Both the position numbers and the translations under genes were made by a program. Below the pieces are notes generated by a model, which ran no database searches, was not told the origin of the DNA, and saw only the letters and a program-made list of their open reading frames with translations. Source: Loripinus fragilis (lineage: Eukaryota > Mollusca > Bivalvia > Lucinida > Lucinidae). Taken from it: a DNA stretch of 64,000 bases. Positions within the stretch are counted from its first letter, which is position 1. The number at the start of each line of letters is the position of its first letter. The stretch spans positions 13,537,754 through 13,601,753 of the forward strand of contig OZ026526.1 in NCBI GenBank assembly GCA_964019695.1, given 5' to 3'. Positions 22,530-33,962 of this stretch are shown piece by piece.

Positions 22530-23877
22530 TACGAGGGGCATCTGGAAAGTTCTTAGCATGGCATCATAACTCCACAATGCATTGATAAAATGCTATCAAA
22601 TAATACATTTTAGGAAACTAGAATTCAACGGCTACTTGGTGGTTTAAATTTTGTTGAAAAGGGACTCGGCGTGCACGTGCAGTACATGCTCAAAATGAGT
22701 AGGGTTTATACACTGGCTGAAATTTTGAGCAAAATGTTTGTAAAGAACGAAGGAAAATTGGGGACCTTATTTACGGTCATGGTTTGACAAATTAACGATT
22801 TGGTGCCAGCTTAAATTTTATTAAAATATATTATACGATCACTGCTTGCTCGATTAACACCTTTACATTGACGCAATGTTGACTAATAAAGAAATGGTAA
22901 ACTTTCAAAAATGGGACTTTTTCGATTATTTTTATACTTTTAGTATAAATTGTGTCACTACAGGAGCACGAAAAATGCCTATTGAGTATATGTTTTGCTT
23001 TTTTTGTAGCGAATAATGCATAACAATCATTTCGTCGCCCGAAAAGTGTGGCTTGTTTAGTTCTGTATTCAAGAAAATTATTCTTAATAACACTACTCCT
23101 ACTTTTCAAGAAATGGGTCGGCTAACTTAAACCCTCACATTTTGTCGATGGCATAAGAACTTCTCATGGTATCGCGTTAACCATCATAAAATTGATTGAT
23201 TTCTACCTCTCAAGGTATTTTTACTTTTTTGTTTGCCACCGTTTTCAATAGAAATGAACCAGAACGTCAACTCATAGCTAAACTTACTCTGCCCTATGGG
23301 AAGATTATAAGAGTTATTTCCCTTTGTTCTGGTTTACAAAATTTCTTTTGTTTTCAATACAAAGAGCATAGAGTGTGCTTGACAAAAATACCATAGCATG
23401 GCATTTTTAAACAACTGACGGTTATATTTTTTCAAAATATATGAATTGTGACATGCGATTTTGAGTCGAAAAAATTAGCGCATTTCTTTGCTTTCTAGAC
23501 GGTTGTGGTATTGCTGTTCCGGTATTTAGTTATCAGAAACATCCAACTCTGTCATCAATTGCATGATAACTGTACCAGATTGTGGCCTACCAAATGGTAC
23601 AAAATTATCTAATTTCATGAAATATTGTTAATGTTCTACACACTTTTCAAAAGGTAAAATTTTATATTTTCCACTGAAATTTTGCGTTTTCCAGTATACA
23701 AACAGTACATGTATTCGCAATAATATGTTTCGTGTCTGCATTATAATATCCTCATGAAATTTGTGCCATAACATAGAAGAAGGATAGTTCTTTAAAACGA
23801 TACCAAACATGATAGGGTTTGTAAATCGGTTACTGAGATAAAAGACCATGCTAAGAACATTCCAAATGCCCCTCGTA
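22530..23877. mobile_element. mariner-type element, 1348 bp, TIR TACGAGGGGCATCTGG
   Basis: The left end TACGAGGGGCATCTGGAAAG, followed by TTCTTAGCATGG, is mirrored by the right end (CCATGCTAAGAACATTCCAA then ATGCCCCTCGTA). Inverted repeats run about 32 bp with few mismatches and TA lies at both edges. TACGAGGG termini and a length of about 1.3 kb are usual for mariner elements. The 92-codon (22831-23109, minus), 66-codon (23196-23396, plus) and 73-codon (23628-23849, minus) frames do not look like a DD34D transposase, and I see no D,D residues in context. It is either a decayed mariner or a large non-autonomous one. Confidence 0.75.
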
Positions 23878-23909
23878 AATGTCGACCGCTGGTCCTTTCC
23901 AAATGTCTC

Positions 23910-24052
23910 TATAGCAAAGAGTGTGGACCCAGATCAGACTGCTTTTTTTATGAGAAGTTTGATCAGAGTCCACACTGTTTGCCTGCTACTGCTAACAAAA
24001 ATTAGTATGTGATGTAAGCAATTTAATGCAGCAGGCGATATTAGCAGACGAC
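23910..24052. mobile_element. GTCGTCTGCTG-type MITE (copy 3)
   Basis: The core GTGTGGACCCAGATCAGACT pairs with GTTTGATCAGAGTCCACACT across a loop containing a T run. The right end TTAGCAGACGAC (24041-24052) is the family TIR. The left TIR is missing. Confidence 0.7.
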
Positions 24053-24377
24053 ACATTTATATGCATTGTCTCGTAGCTGGCGAACTCAAAAGTCACTGCT
24101 ACGGGTCACATATTTTACAAAAGCTTTTGACATCTTCTTGTTTGAAACCACTTAACATTTATATATAGTATTGTTCCTTATGACAATACATATGTAGAAA
24201 CCGCTTTTGGGTGTATGGGGTCATACTCCATTCTCTTACCAAACAAAACGAATATTGGAATATTTTCACCTACCCACCCCTAAACTACATCTATATGTAG
24301 ACACGTTAATGGACATTGCGTAGCTATGTGTGCCAGAGGCAAATAACAAAACTATAAAGTTCCTTATCAATACTATA

Positions 24378-25900
24378 GTGTTTCCAGGACTTAAGTGACC
24401 CCCGTTTTTTGCTAATTATTATTTAATGGTGATTTTACTTGAAAATTAAATTAGAGAAATGAATTTAGATATAGACCGCGTAATTGAATTAATTTTTTCC
24501 ACATAAATATGAATTTTTATATAGGCTGGGACTAGATGGAATTTTGGTGTGTTTTTGCCACTCCTCTTTGAATTAGTCCCCAAGTGAACCTAACGATATA
24601 AATAAAACATGGCTTAAACGGGTCAGTGGAGGTAATTCGCCAATCCTACAGATACGAGTGCGTAACAGAAAAGTATTTTTCCTATTTATCAACCAAAAAT
24701 GTTTGTAAAAAATATTTGGTGTGTACTCAAAACAACCGTCTCGATGATACGGTTCTTTTGAGCACCTAAAACACGTGTTTAAACTGATGAAGACAGTCGC
24801 AGCTTCACGCTAAAATTGCTTAACTGGACCAATGTTCGCGCATTAGGCTATGATTCACTGCTTATACTGACTTATAAACTTCACCGTACATCTAAAGCAG
24901 CATTGAAATGACCTGTGTTAAAAAGCGATTCAAGTAATATTATTGTCTAAACCTTAAATGCTGGGTTGTTGTTGTCCTCTGCTAAATTTTTCTTTCGAGA
25001 TACTTGTTTTCTAAAAATAAGTCTTTCAGGAATACAGGTAGGTTTTCAAACAGTGTGGATCCAATTAATGCCCAACATTTTAGCCTGAACTTGGCTTCGG
25101 CTGTTGACAAAATTTATCAGCGAAATATCTTATGCAGGCAAATATTTGATGCTCTTGAAGATTAATGTATATCCCCATTCGCTATTTCTCGCCAACTCTC
25201 TAATTTGCTTGAATTGTCGTCATAAACTCTTTACTTACTAGTGTCGTCTGCTGATAATCTTTGCAAACAATTTAGACCCAGATCAGACCCAACGGGCATG
25301 ATCTGGATCCAAACTGCTTGACACTCTTCTGATATTAACGAAAAAAAAAGGAAAAACAACAACAACAACAACAAAAACTGATTTTGAAAAAAATATCAGC
25401 AGACGACAAAACCATGGCAAATTACCTCGTAGGCAAAAAGAGTCGATGAATTGAAATGGAAGGTGCTACATGTAGATGCAGGTTTCATGCTTAAGCCTTA
25501 TATTTGCCTGCTTTCAATACGGCACGGTCTAGGGCCCATAAAGACTTTTACAATTGCGTGTGTGCGTGCGTGTGTGTGTCAAAGTGATGACAAGTGAGGT
25601 TTGTGGAATAGATTTTCGTTGAATCATCGGATATAGACAGTCCTGTAGGCTAGTACATATCATCATAGCAATGCAAATATACCACGTGTATATATTGGGG
25701 TACACATAGGTATATTCACAGGGAAAAACAACTAAGTTATTCTTTTGTACAGGGAATTTGGGCTTCATTCACAAATAAGGGCGTCTCTCAAAAATAAGTT
25801 TAGTTACGCGGTGTGCATTTAAATCCACATGCTAAGTGCCGTTCTGCTAGGTTCAATTTAAAAAAAAGGAAAACGGGGGTCACTTAAACTCTGGAAACAC
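24378..25900. mobile_element. 1.5-kb TIR element ending GTGTTTCCAG
   Basis: The left end GTGTTTCCAGGACTTAAGTG with ACCCCCGTTTT (24378-24408) is mirrored by AAACGGGGGTCACTTAAACT with CTGGAAACAC (to 25900). TIRs are about 31 bp with two or three mismatches. No coding frame belongs to it. A GTCGTCTGCTG-type MITE (25243-25407) is nested inside, so this element is the older of the two. The flanks do not show an obvious target duplication, so the superfamily is unclear. Confidence 0.75.
25243..25407. mobile_element. GTCGTCTGCTG-type MITE (copy 4), nested
   Basis: Both ends are present: GTCGTCTGCTGATAATC and ATCAGCAGACGAC. The core is TTTAGACCCAGATCAGACCC / GGGCATGATCTGGATCCAAA. It has gained a (CAA)n stretch near 25354. 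Nested in the TIR element 24378-25900. Confidence 0.75.
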
Positions 25901-25906
25901 ATTTGT

Positions 25907-26106
25907 TTAGATCCCATAAAAAATCACACAGCTACCAAGATAGCATTCAATGCTGGGCCACCATCGACCAGCCATTAAAATGACGTTTCACTGGTGGGCC
26001 GATGATGGCCCGCTTTTAGTGGTATTCGGATCCTCTCTCCCCTCGTCATCTAAAAAAAGTGTAAGCGTCGGACCCTCTCTAACAAAACTTTCCGGATCCT
26101 CGCATG
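25907..26106. mobile_element. CATGCGCGGATCC-family MITE, partial, reverse copy
   Basis: Contains the family hairpin (GGGCCACCATCGACCAGCCA ... TTCACTGGTGGGCCGATGAT) and ends with ACAAAACTTTCCGGATCCTC / GCATG at 26103-26106. It is reversed relative to 3763-4155. The other end is missing where the TIR element 24378-25900 abuts it. Confidence 0.65.
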
Positions 26107-26206
26107 CAGAACAATGAACTGAAAAGTTTAAGACAGAAGAGACTTGGAAATATCTTTGAAATAAAGTATAGATTGATTTATTTCCGTATCAAAGATTGGA
26201 AATACT

Positions 26207-26503
26207 CATGCGCGGATCCAGGGGGGGGGGTCCAGGCCCGACAGCCAGAAAACATACTGGAATACGTTTTTTTCTGTTTTTTTTCTGTTTGTTTTTTTTC
26301 TTAGTCCTCAACTAATTTTACAGTTTACAGAGGGGGTCCAATGGTTTTATTACAGAGTAAATTATACTTTCCCAAGGATCCAGAGGGGGTCCAATATTTC
26401 CAGGGGTCCAACTTTTTCCAGGGGGGGGGGTCCAAATGCTAATTTCTATTGTAACCGATATAAATTGTGATTTTTCCCTATCCCCCCTCTGGATCCGCAC
26501 ATG
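26207..26503. mobile_element. CATGCGCGGATCC-family MITE, complete ends
   Basis: The left end is CATGCGCGGATCCAGGGG and the right end is CCCCTCTGGATCCGCACATG. The interior has repeated GGGGGTCCAA(T/C) phrases (26334, 26386, 26404 and 26427), which look like slippage-amplified copies of the subterminal G-rich block. It lacks the GGCCCGCC hairpin, so it is a deletion derivative. Confidence 0.7.
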
Positions 26504-27505
26504 ATACATGTTACAACATTGTTGTATCATAGATTTGAAAGTAAGAATCGGCTATACAAAATGCATGCTTTTATAAATTAACGACTATGCATGTCATTTT
26601 ATTTAAATATGACTGTTAATTCTTGCACAGACGATGCTTCAAAAATTCACACACTGCTTACAAAATAAAATAGTCCACAGAGACGTTACCCTTTTGATTT
26701 TTGTTTGTTACTGGCTGTCGTGATTTAAGACGAACAAGCTTCAAATGTTTTGCTTCACTTGAACTCCTCGTTTCTTTCACGTAATATCATGAAGACAAAC
26801 ACTACCAGCAGCTAAATCGAAGAAAGTCAGCCTTATGCATGCAATTCACATATATAATTCGCACTGTTCTGTTCAAATTATTATCTGCGACACGGCATTG
26901 AAATTTTCAGCGAGTGTTCATTACTACTAGACGTCACTGTTCTAGTTTGGAAATGGAACGAGATGTGCAAAGTGCCGTCAAATTGATTTTTTAAGTTTCA
27001 CATTCAAACCGGAAGTGCACAGCAGCAGTGTAATGTTTGTAATCACAAAATGGACGAAGAAAGTTCTATTCTGTCTGGCCTACATTATGTATCATGTTCA
27101 GATAAAATAAAATTCATTCAACAATTTAAGCACGTGCTACTGATGAATTTCAAAAATCTCGAAATCTGTGATATTATAAAAGATGCGTAAAAATCTACTT
27201 TAATCAAAATTTCAAGAGCTTGCTGATTGTTGAGGTCGGCTAGACCTGTTTATTACCAACTGCATTTAAGTTTGATAAAAACTTCACTCGAAACAATTTT
27301 CTTCAAAAAAGCAGATTTTTGTGATTTTAACGAAAAACAACTGTGCATTGAAAGACAAATTTTCTAAAAGACCGCTACATTTTTGCCCATTAAACTGCAC
27401 ATATTTAAGCAAAAATTCAATTCAATGTTATAAGTGCTTGGTCAGATAAAAATATGTTTGAAAAGTGACCAATTAGATATTTTGTTAAATGTATACATTT
27501 AGTTC
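26504..27505. other. about 1 kb with no recognised repeat
   Basis: The largest stretch here without an obvious mobile element. No ORF above 60 codons, no RNA gene. It precedes, on the downstream side of the minus strand, the ORF at 27506-27898. Confidence 0.4.
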
Positions 27506-27898
27506 TCACATTAAGGAGATCATGGTTTGCAAATCGATACCAAGGATAACACAAAATGATGAAGTGATTTCTCTTACATGTATTTCTATTGGGGACCTTA
27601 ACGGCAGGAATGGGGTATACAAGGCAGAATATCCTTCAGTTTCATCACCTTCTTCATTGCACTCAAGCTGTGAACATTTACAGGAGCTTATCTCTAATTT
27701 GATAAGCTTCTGGCTAATACCTAGATTATAGTTGACAGGTCTTATCAGCTCAGTGATCTTGCTGTTTATCAGCCTAAGCAAGCCAATGGTCCAATTTAAT
27801 CTGATAGTAGTTAAGCTCCATTTACTTATTGTCTCATATTGAAGCCACTCTCCTGGGAGGAACAGGATTCCTGCCTTTAACCATTGATTGCAAGTCAT
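27506..27898 (-). CDS. 130-codon ORF, possible single exon or retained ORF, unknown product
   Basis: An ATG-started frame with balanced amino-acid use and no low complexity, in a stretch I cannot match to a repeat in this window. It begins MTCNQWLKAGILFLPGEW. Residues 70-95 carry CKCSQLECNEEGDETEG, a small Cys-rich acidic patch. The middle (SKITELIRPVNYNLGISQKL) is ordinary soluble-looking sequence, with no signal peptide or membrane segment. ATACAT followed by GTAAGAG near 27580 on this strand resembles a 5' splice site, so an exon ending there is possible. No homology comes to mind, and chance ORFs of this size occur in 64 kb. Confidence 0.25.
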   Translation of the reverse strand: MTCNQWLKAGILFLPGEWLQYETISKWSLTTIRLNWTIGLLRLINSKITELIRPVNYNLGISQKLIKLEISSCKCSQLECNEEGDETEGYSALYTPFLPLRSPIEIHVREITSSFCVILGIDLQTMISLM

Positions 27899-28626
<728 letters not shown>

Positions 28627-28781
28627 TGTGCATGATAGACTCTTTGATGCAGTTCTATCAAACGATTAAAGACAGTCTTCTACTGGAGTGAAATGTGCAC
28701 GTTAACACTAAGCCAGGTATATGTACAACACACCATGTTGTTGTTGATGTGTTTTTATTTCAAAATTCTTTCAGGGACATT

Positions 28782-28875
28782 ATCAAACTGTTTAGATCCA
28801 GATCAGGACATACGTTCTGAACTGGGTCCAAAGTGTTTGCAAAGGTTATCAGAAGACGGCAAGAGTCGCCGCTAG
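28782..28875. mobile_element. GTCGTCTGCTG-type MITE fragment (copy 5)
   Basis: TCAAACTGTTTAGATCCAGA paired with TCTGAACTGGGTCCAAAGTG, followed by TTTGCAAAGGTTATCAG and AAGAGTCGCC, is the core of this family. The TIRs are lost. Confidence 0.6.
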
Positions 28876-29299
28876 GTGGGAAATATTTAAAAATCCGGAA
28901 AAATCCAATCTCGGTGCAAATAAGACAATTAGTTTTCACCAGATTAAAGTTAATGACCCTTCAATTGATAATACAAGTCTTTTATTTATTTTCTAGGACA
29001 AATGTTGGGCAGTAGAATGAAATAAATTCAGCAATCTTAAATTGATTTTAGAAAGCAGAAAAACGATTAATAGCTTTTTGTTCGGATCATTATGGCATCG
29101 GCTTTCACAAAAACAACTTACAGCGATGTTTAACAACGAATGCAATTCTGTCTTAATTGCAAAAAATGCTTCATTAAAAGTACAGTCCGTATAAAAATGG
29201 AACTTATCGTACATGTACAGACGCATGACACGCAGTTAACTAACTCATCTAAACATGATGGAATCTCCCCCTCTTAGCGATTGGACTATTCCATAAAAA

Positions 29300-29528
29300 G
29301 TAAGTGGGTATGATCGGGAAATACCAAAATCACACGCAGCAGTCCACTTAACCCACGATACCGTGAGGAAGAGCCAGAGAACACTAACAGCCACACGACA
29401 CCAGGAAGACAAACAAAGTAAAGCAACCAGCTCTCTCTCTTCCCCATCACTAGAAAGGACAAAATAACAGAACCTCCACAATGGGAGCTACCAACAACAA
29501 CAGATTCACCGCTTTCCGTTTTAAAGGG
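29300..29528 (-). mobile_element. LINE 3' UTR fragment (minus strand)
   Basis: GTGGGTATGATCGGGAAATA, CCCACGATACCGTGAGGAAG, GACACCAGGAAGACAAAC, CCAGCTCTCTCTCTTCCCC and CCTCCACAATGGGAGC occur in family order. The frames on the minus strand over this stretch are fortuitous. It is the extreme 3' part of the LINE, 5' truncated at the poly-C-adjacent region. Confidence 0.75.
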
Positions 29529-30149
29529 TTGTTGGGTGTTATTTTTCATTGTATTCAAATTTTAATAAAACATTCTGTAACCAAACAATGTATAGTCTAG
29601 TCAGACACCGCGTTCTGTTGTGTCCGATATGGGTATCTACTGTTCCACAAAAGGACGATAGGCTTTTATGGGTTACAGTACGTGCGCAGCTTTTCGTGCT
29701 GGCGAAATTTCATGTTTTAGGTAGGAATTTCCATCTGTTATTGCACATTGCGCACATCTGAGCTGGTTGCTTTATGATGCTATAAGGTCCCAACTCTAGC
29801 GTTTTGATCCAATTCAATTTGCAACATCTCAAAAAAGCTTTTTAACGTTTAGACGATCTAATCGCCCACCATACTAGAGGTGTTTCATGTTTTTTAACAA
29901 ATTTGAAATTGCCGTTATTTCTCATTATATTTTGTAATAATTGATTTTTCATAGGTTAGGGTAGTCGGATCTCCAGGAATTCTTTATTCGCTGGTTTTAA
30001 ACAGTCTCTGAAGACGAATGGTCAAATCTCAAGCGTTTAAGAATGCGGTCTGTAATGAAATGTTATGATTCGTTCTCGAACGGTTTCTCTTGAAGAGAAG
30101 AAGTTTTTCCCTTGGAACCTATTTTAAATTGTACATAACTAATTTTAAA
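29529..30149. other. no recognisable feature
   Basis: Contains a 70-codon open frame (29549-29761) without recognisable motifs. Otherwise AT-rich DNA. Confidence 0.4.
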
Positions 30150-30340
30150 CAGTCAGGGGCATAACCTGTAAAAGTTACAATTTATATCACTTGAAGAAGT
30201 TAAAATTGTCTTTTCAACAATTAGTTCAGAGTGAGGCTTTCGAAAGTAACTTATTTAGGTTACATCTGAAATTATTTACGCCAAGGTCAAATTTTAGGCC
30301 GTCAAAAATATAACTTATTCAAGTTAAAAAGTAGTTTATT
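30150..30340 (+). repeat. dispersed repeat shared with 53770-53960
   Basis: AGTCAGGGGCATAACCTGTA, then TCTGAAATTATTTACGCCAA and a TTAAAAAGTAGTTTATTT tail, align colinearly with 53776-53955 (CAGTCAGGGGCATAACTTCT, TCTGAAATTATTTAGGACAA, GTTAAAAAGTGGCTAATTT). Both are on the plus strand. Class unknown. Confidence 0.6.
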
Positions 30341-30819
30341 TTTCTGATCTTCAATGACCTTGCGTACAAATTTCTAGACGATGCGTACACAATTTTATTG
30401 CATAATCGTAAAGCTATGTAATAGGTCTTTCAGATAAAATTACCCACATGGCCGTGAAAATAGCGGTAACTCGGGAATATGAAGATGAAAAAAGACAGTT
30501 TCACTCAAACAGGTTACTTTTGTTTTTGTTGCTAAAAACGTTAACTGCTTTAAGTGATATATTTTTTAACTTTTGGAAATTATGCACCTGACTGTTAAAA
30601 AGTGTACTGTATTCTGTAAGAAAATAAAGTATTTCAGCTGGATATTTTCTTTTTGGACGCAGCTTGAACGGTTTACAGTTTCTAAAGCAACAAAAAATTG
30701 TTTGCAAAATGCATTATAAATACACTTTTAAAACAGAATCTTAACTTCAGGAAATATTGGTCCTTAGTTCGTAAAAACCTCCTTAACTTAAGGAAGCATT
30801 GAAATTTTGGGCCTAATTG
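30341..30819. other. no recognisable feature
   Basis: AT-rich DNA between the dispersed repeat and the minisatellite. No ORF or repeat is worth calling. Confidence 0.4.
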
Positions 30820-31149
30820 TTGGATTGGGTTTGATGTTCAACATTCGAGGTTAAAATGAATGCTTAATTAAGCTTGATATTGATATTCGGGTTTCCGAAA
30901 ATGCAAATGTTGGAATGAGTTTGGTAGTCGATATTCGACATTCATTTTTTTTTCAAAATTTGAATCTTGAATTTAGTTTGATGTTCGATATTCGATATTC
31001 AAATCTTAAATATTGGATTCAGTTTGATATTTGACAGTCAAAACTAAAATATTGAATTAATTTGATATTCTATTATCGACATTAAAAAAAAAGTTGAAGA
31101 TTGGATTGAGTTCAAAACGTTATGAAGAGTGGGATACATAGATGATCTT

Positions 31150-31283
31150 ACATGAGTGCTCATGTTTTATTGAATTTATTAAATGAGTTGGGAAAAAGAG
31201 ATAAAATGCGAGGCTTGCCGAGCATTTTATCTATCTTTCGCAACGAGTGTAATAAATTCAATAATACAAGAGCACGAATGTTA
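31150..31283. mobile_element. small foldback with GATAAAATGC arms
   Basis: GTGCTCATGTTTTATTGAAT with TTATTAAATGAGTTGGGAAA on the left pairs with the reverse complement of TGTAATAAATTCAATAATAC and AAGAGCACGA on the right. The inner GATAAAATGC / GCATTTTATC lie around GAGGCTTGCCGA. Arms are about 58 bp with mismatches. Confidence 0.65.
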
Positions 31284-31405
31284 GATTCTATTTATCATTT
31301 ATCATGACAAATACTTTTGAAATCTCATTTTTGGCGTAAAACGTTATAATTTTGTCATTATGTACGCAACGTTGTTATGGACGTCATAACGTTTCCCGTA
31401 AATCT

Positions 31406-31427
31406 ATAAACCACTATAGTGGTTTAT
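31406..31427. repeat. perfect 22-bp palindrome
   Basis: ATAAACCACTA and TAGTGGTTTAT are exact reverse complements with no spacer. Around it, CGTTATAATTTTGTCATTAT and GACGTCATAACG also pair loosely, so it may be the centre of a larger old hairpin. Confidence 0.8.
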
Positions 31428-31496
31428 CGATTTTATTGCATGGCGTTATTTTACTCCCAGACGCGACGCCATATGATAAAACATGGATATCATGGG

Positions 31497-32192
31497 AAAG
31501 TCTGCATGCCTGGTTGTAAACCCAATCACGGTTTATAGTTATGGTTTGCTCTTTAATTGCACGACGGTGGGTCAGGCATCAGACTCAATGACGGCCCTGA
31601 CGTAAAACTTTAATCCGTTGGTTGGTGTCTGATGCTTGTCCTCGGCTGGGCCCACCGTAGCTCAGCTTGCGGTTTTCTATAGCTCTGACTACCTGTGGGT
31701 CATGAGCCCCTTTCTTTGTTTCATAATAGTGTGTCAATTTGATTAGATTGTTCAATTTCTCTGTGATGATGCATTGCATTAGTTAGTAAGCCTCCATGTG
31801 AGATAAACAATTGTTGTGTATTAACAACAACAGAACCCTGGGCGAAGATTTGGCGCCAGTAAAATGCATTTAAGCCCCCCCCCCCCCCCCCCCCCCCGCT
31901 TAGGCTGCTGTCTAAGGCGGTGGTTCTGTTGTTGTTGTTGTTTTATTGTTTTGTGTACCTCACATTGTATGTGGATGTTCTGTGTTGGTCTTTGTTTTAG
32001 TATGCATTACTTTTTGTCCTTCCTAGTTTTGCATTCATCTTGACAAGGAAGAGAGAGCTGGTTGCTTTGCTTTTATTATCTTTTAGATGTCTTGTTACTA
32101 TAAAATGTCTATTAGCTCTTCCTCACGGTGCCTATGGTTGGTCTGCAATTTGTGATTGTGGTATTTCCTGATCGTACTTACTAACTTTTTGG
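31497..32192 (+). mobile_element. LINE 3' end (ORF tail plus 3' UTR)
   Basis: Begins in the coding tail (TGCCTGGTTGTAAACCCAAT, then GCACGACGGTGGGTCAGG; read as CLVVNPIT ... NCTTVGQASDSM). It continues through the family 3' UTR: GGCTGGGCCCACCGTAGCTC, ATGATGCATTGCATTAGTTA, a 23-base C run at 31875-31897, GAGAGAGCTGGTTGCTTTGC and CTCTTCCTCACGGTGCCTAT. It ends near GTATTTCCTGATCGTACTTA. It is the most complete 3' UTR in the window and serves as reference for the other fragments. Inserted in the minisatellite. Confidence 0.8.
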
Positions 32193-32789
32193 AATATCAA
32201 ATTGAGTTTGATATTCTACATTCAAATCTAAATATTTTATTGAGCTTCATCCTCTACACTTAAAACTTAAATATCAAATTGACTTTGATATTCCGCATCT
32301 TAAAGTTGAATATTGAATTGACTTTGATATTTCACATTTAAAACTTGAATATTGAATTGAGTTTGATTTTCAACATTTAAAATTTGAATATTGAATTGAG
32401 TTTGATATTCCACATTTAAAACTTGAATATTGAATTGACTTTGATATTTCACATTTAAAACTTGAATATTGAATTGAGTTTGATATTCCACATTTAAGCT
32501 TGAATATTGAATTGAGATTGATATTCGATATTCAAAACTTGAATATTGAATTGAGTTTAATATTACACATTTAAAACTTGAATATTGGATTTATATTGAT
32601 ATTCCGCATTCAAACCTTGAATATTTTATTGAGCTTGATACTCTACATTTAAAACTTGAATATTGAATTGACTTTGATATTCCATATTTAAAACTTGAAT
32701 ATTTTATTGAGCTTGATACTCTACATTTAAAACTTGAATATTGAATTGACTTTGATATTCCATGTTTAAAACTTGAATATTGAATTGAG

Positions 32790-33962
32790 TTAATTAATAA
32801 TGTTTATTTTGACAATATTTTAAGTCAAATACACCCTTCAGAGCTCCAACTTAATAAATCCAATACCTCTGATATCGAGGCTGCATTCTTAGACTTGCAT
32901 TTGTCTATTTCTAATGATATAGTTTCTACCAAAATTTATGATAAACGTGACGACTTTGATTTTGAAATTGTCAATTTCTCATTTTTAGATGGTGATATTT
33001 CTCGATCTACATCCTATGGAGTCTATATCTCTCAACTCATTCGTTTTGCTAGAGCATCTAGCTATATTACTGACTTCAACACTCGCAATAAATTGTTAAC
33101 TCAGAAACCTCTTAAGCAAGTCTATTGGTATTATAAACTTCGCAAAACTTTTCTAAATTTTATAGCCGATACTATGATATGATATCTAAATTCCAAGTTG
33201 GACTTAAATCTCTCTTACGCCATGGAATTTCGGAACCTGAATTCTATGGTGACTTGGTGTTTAAATTGAAGGAGATTGTTGGCTCTGATAACTTTTTAGC
33301 GCAGTTCATTAAAATAATTTCCCATTAAAAAAAGATTGGCTATAACATTAATGTATTGCAACAGACTGCATGCTTGGTGGTCAACCCAATCGTGGTTGAT
33401 AACTTTGCTTTTTTTCCTCTTTAAATGCACGCTGGTGGGTCGGGCTTCAAACTCTATGACGGTTCCGACTTAAAGACTTATCTATTGGTGAGATGGTAGG
33501 GGCCTGATACTTTGGCTGTTTGTTGGGCCCACCGGGGTTTACCTGTTGGATTTTTTTGCTCCGGTATTCAGTTTTAATTACTGTTGAGTTTTTATGTTTG
33601 CTTTATCTCCTTTTTATATCTTGATTTATATGTTTTAGGAGATGATGCATTGATAAATTAGGGGTCTTTCATGCAAACCAAACATCTATGTTTCTTGATC
33701 CACATCTGAACTAAGGGTGAGGTTTGTGCACCGTTAAACCAGTTTAAGCCTTCCAGTCAAATATTTTACTGCCGTTCCAAGGCGGTACTTCTTTTGTGGA
33801 TCTTTTATTTTTTCTGTCTTGTGTTTGCTATGCCTTTGCACGCGCCGTTTATTTGTGCCTTGTGGTCACCTGCTGGGAAAGGGCTGACCTCTTGGCTCTC
33901 GTTTGTGGTGTCTAACTGTGAGTTTGTTACTTTCCCTTTGGTATCATCGGTCAGGTGTGGTA
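32790..33962 (+). pseudogene. LINE reverse-transcriptase C-terminal region, second copy
   Basis: Reading from 32797, the frame gives VYFDNILSQIHPSELQLNKS, EAAFLDLHLSISNDIVSTKI, YDKRDDFDFEIVNFSFLDGD and YGVYISQLIRFARASS to about 33180, then breaks. GTTGGACTTAAATCTCTCTT and ATTCTATGGTGACTTGGTGT continue the family. The thumb/C-terminal part of a non-LTR reverse transcriptase is the best interpretation; the catalytic palm lies upstream of what is preserved. The 3' UTR matches 10900-11400. Minisatellite units resume immediately after GGTGTGGTAC. Confidence 0.8.

Noticed and set aside
31875..31897. 23-base poly-C tract as a regulatory i-motif
   Set aside because: It is the expanded C run present in every copy of the LINE 3' UTR family (compare 39085 and 53270).
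32300..32491. 13-residue repeat protein (QFNIQVLN) on the minus strand
   Set aside because: The 39-bp minisatellite has a period divisible by three, so long frames arise without selection; other units are broken.
32190..32790. CRISPR-like array
   Set aside because: Units are contiguous 39-bp tandems with no unique spacers, no cas genes, and the DNA is clearly eukaryotic.
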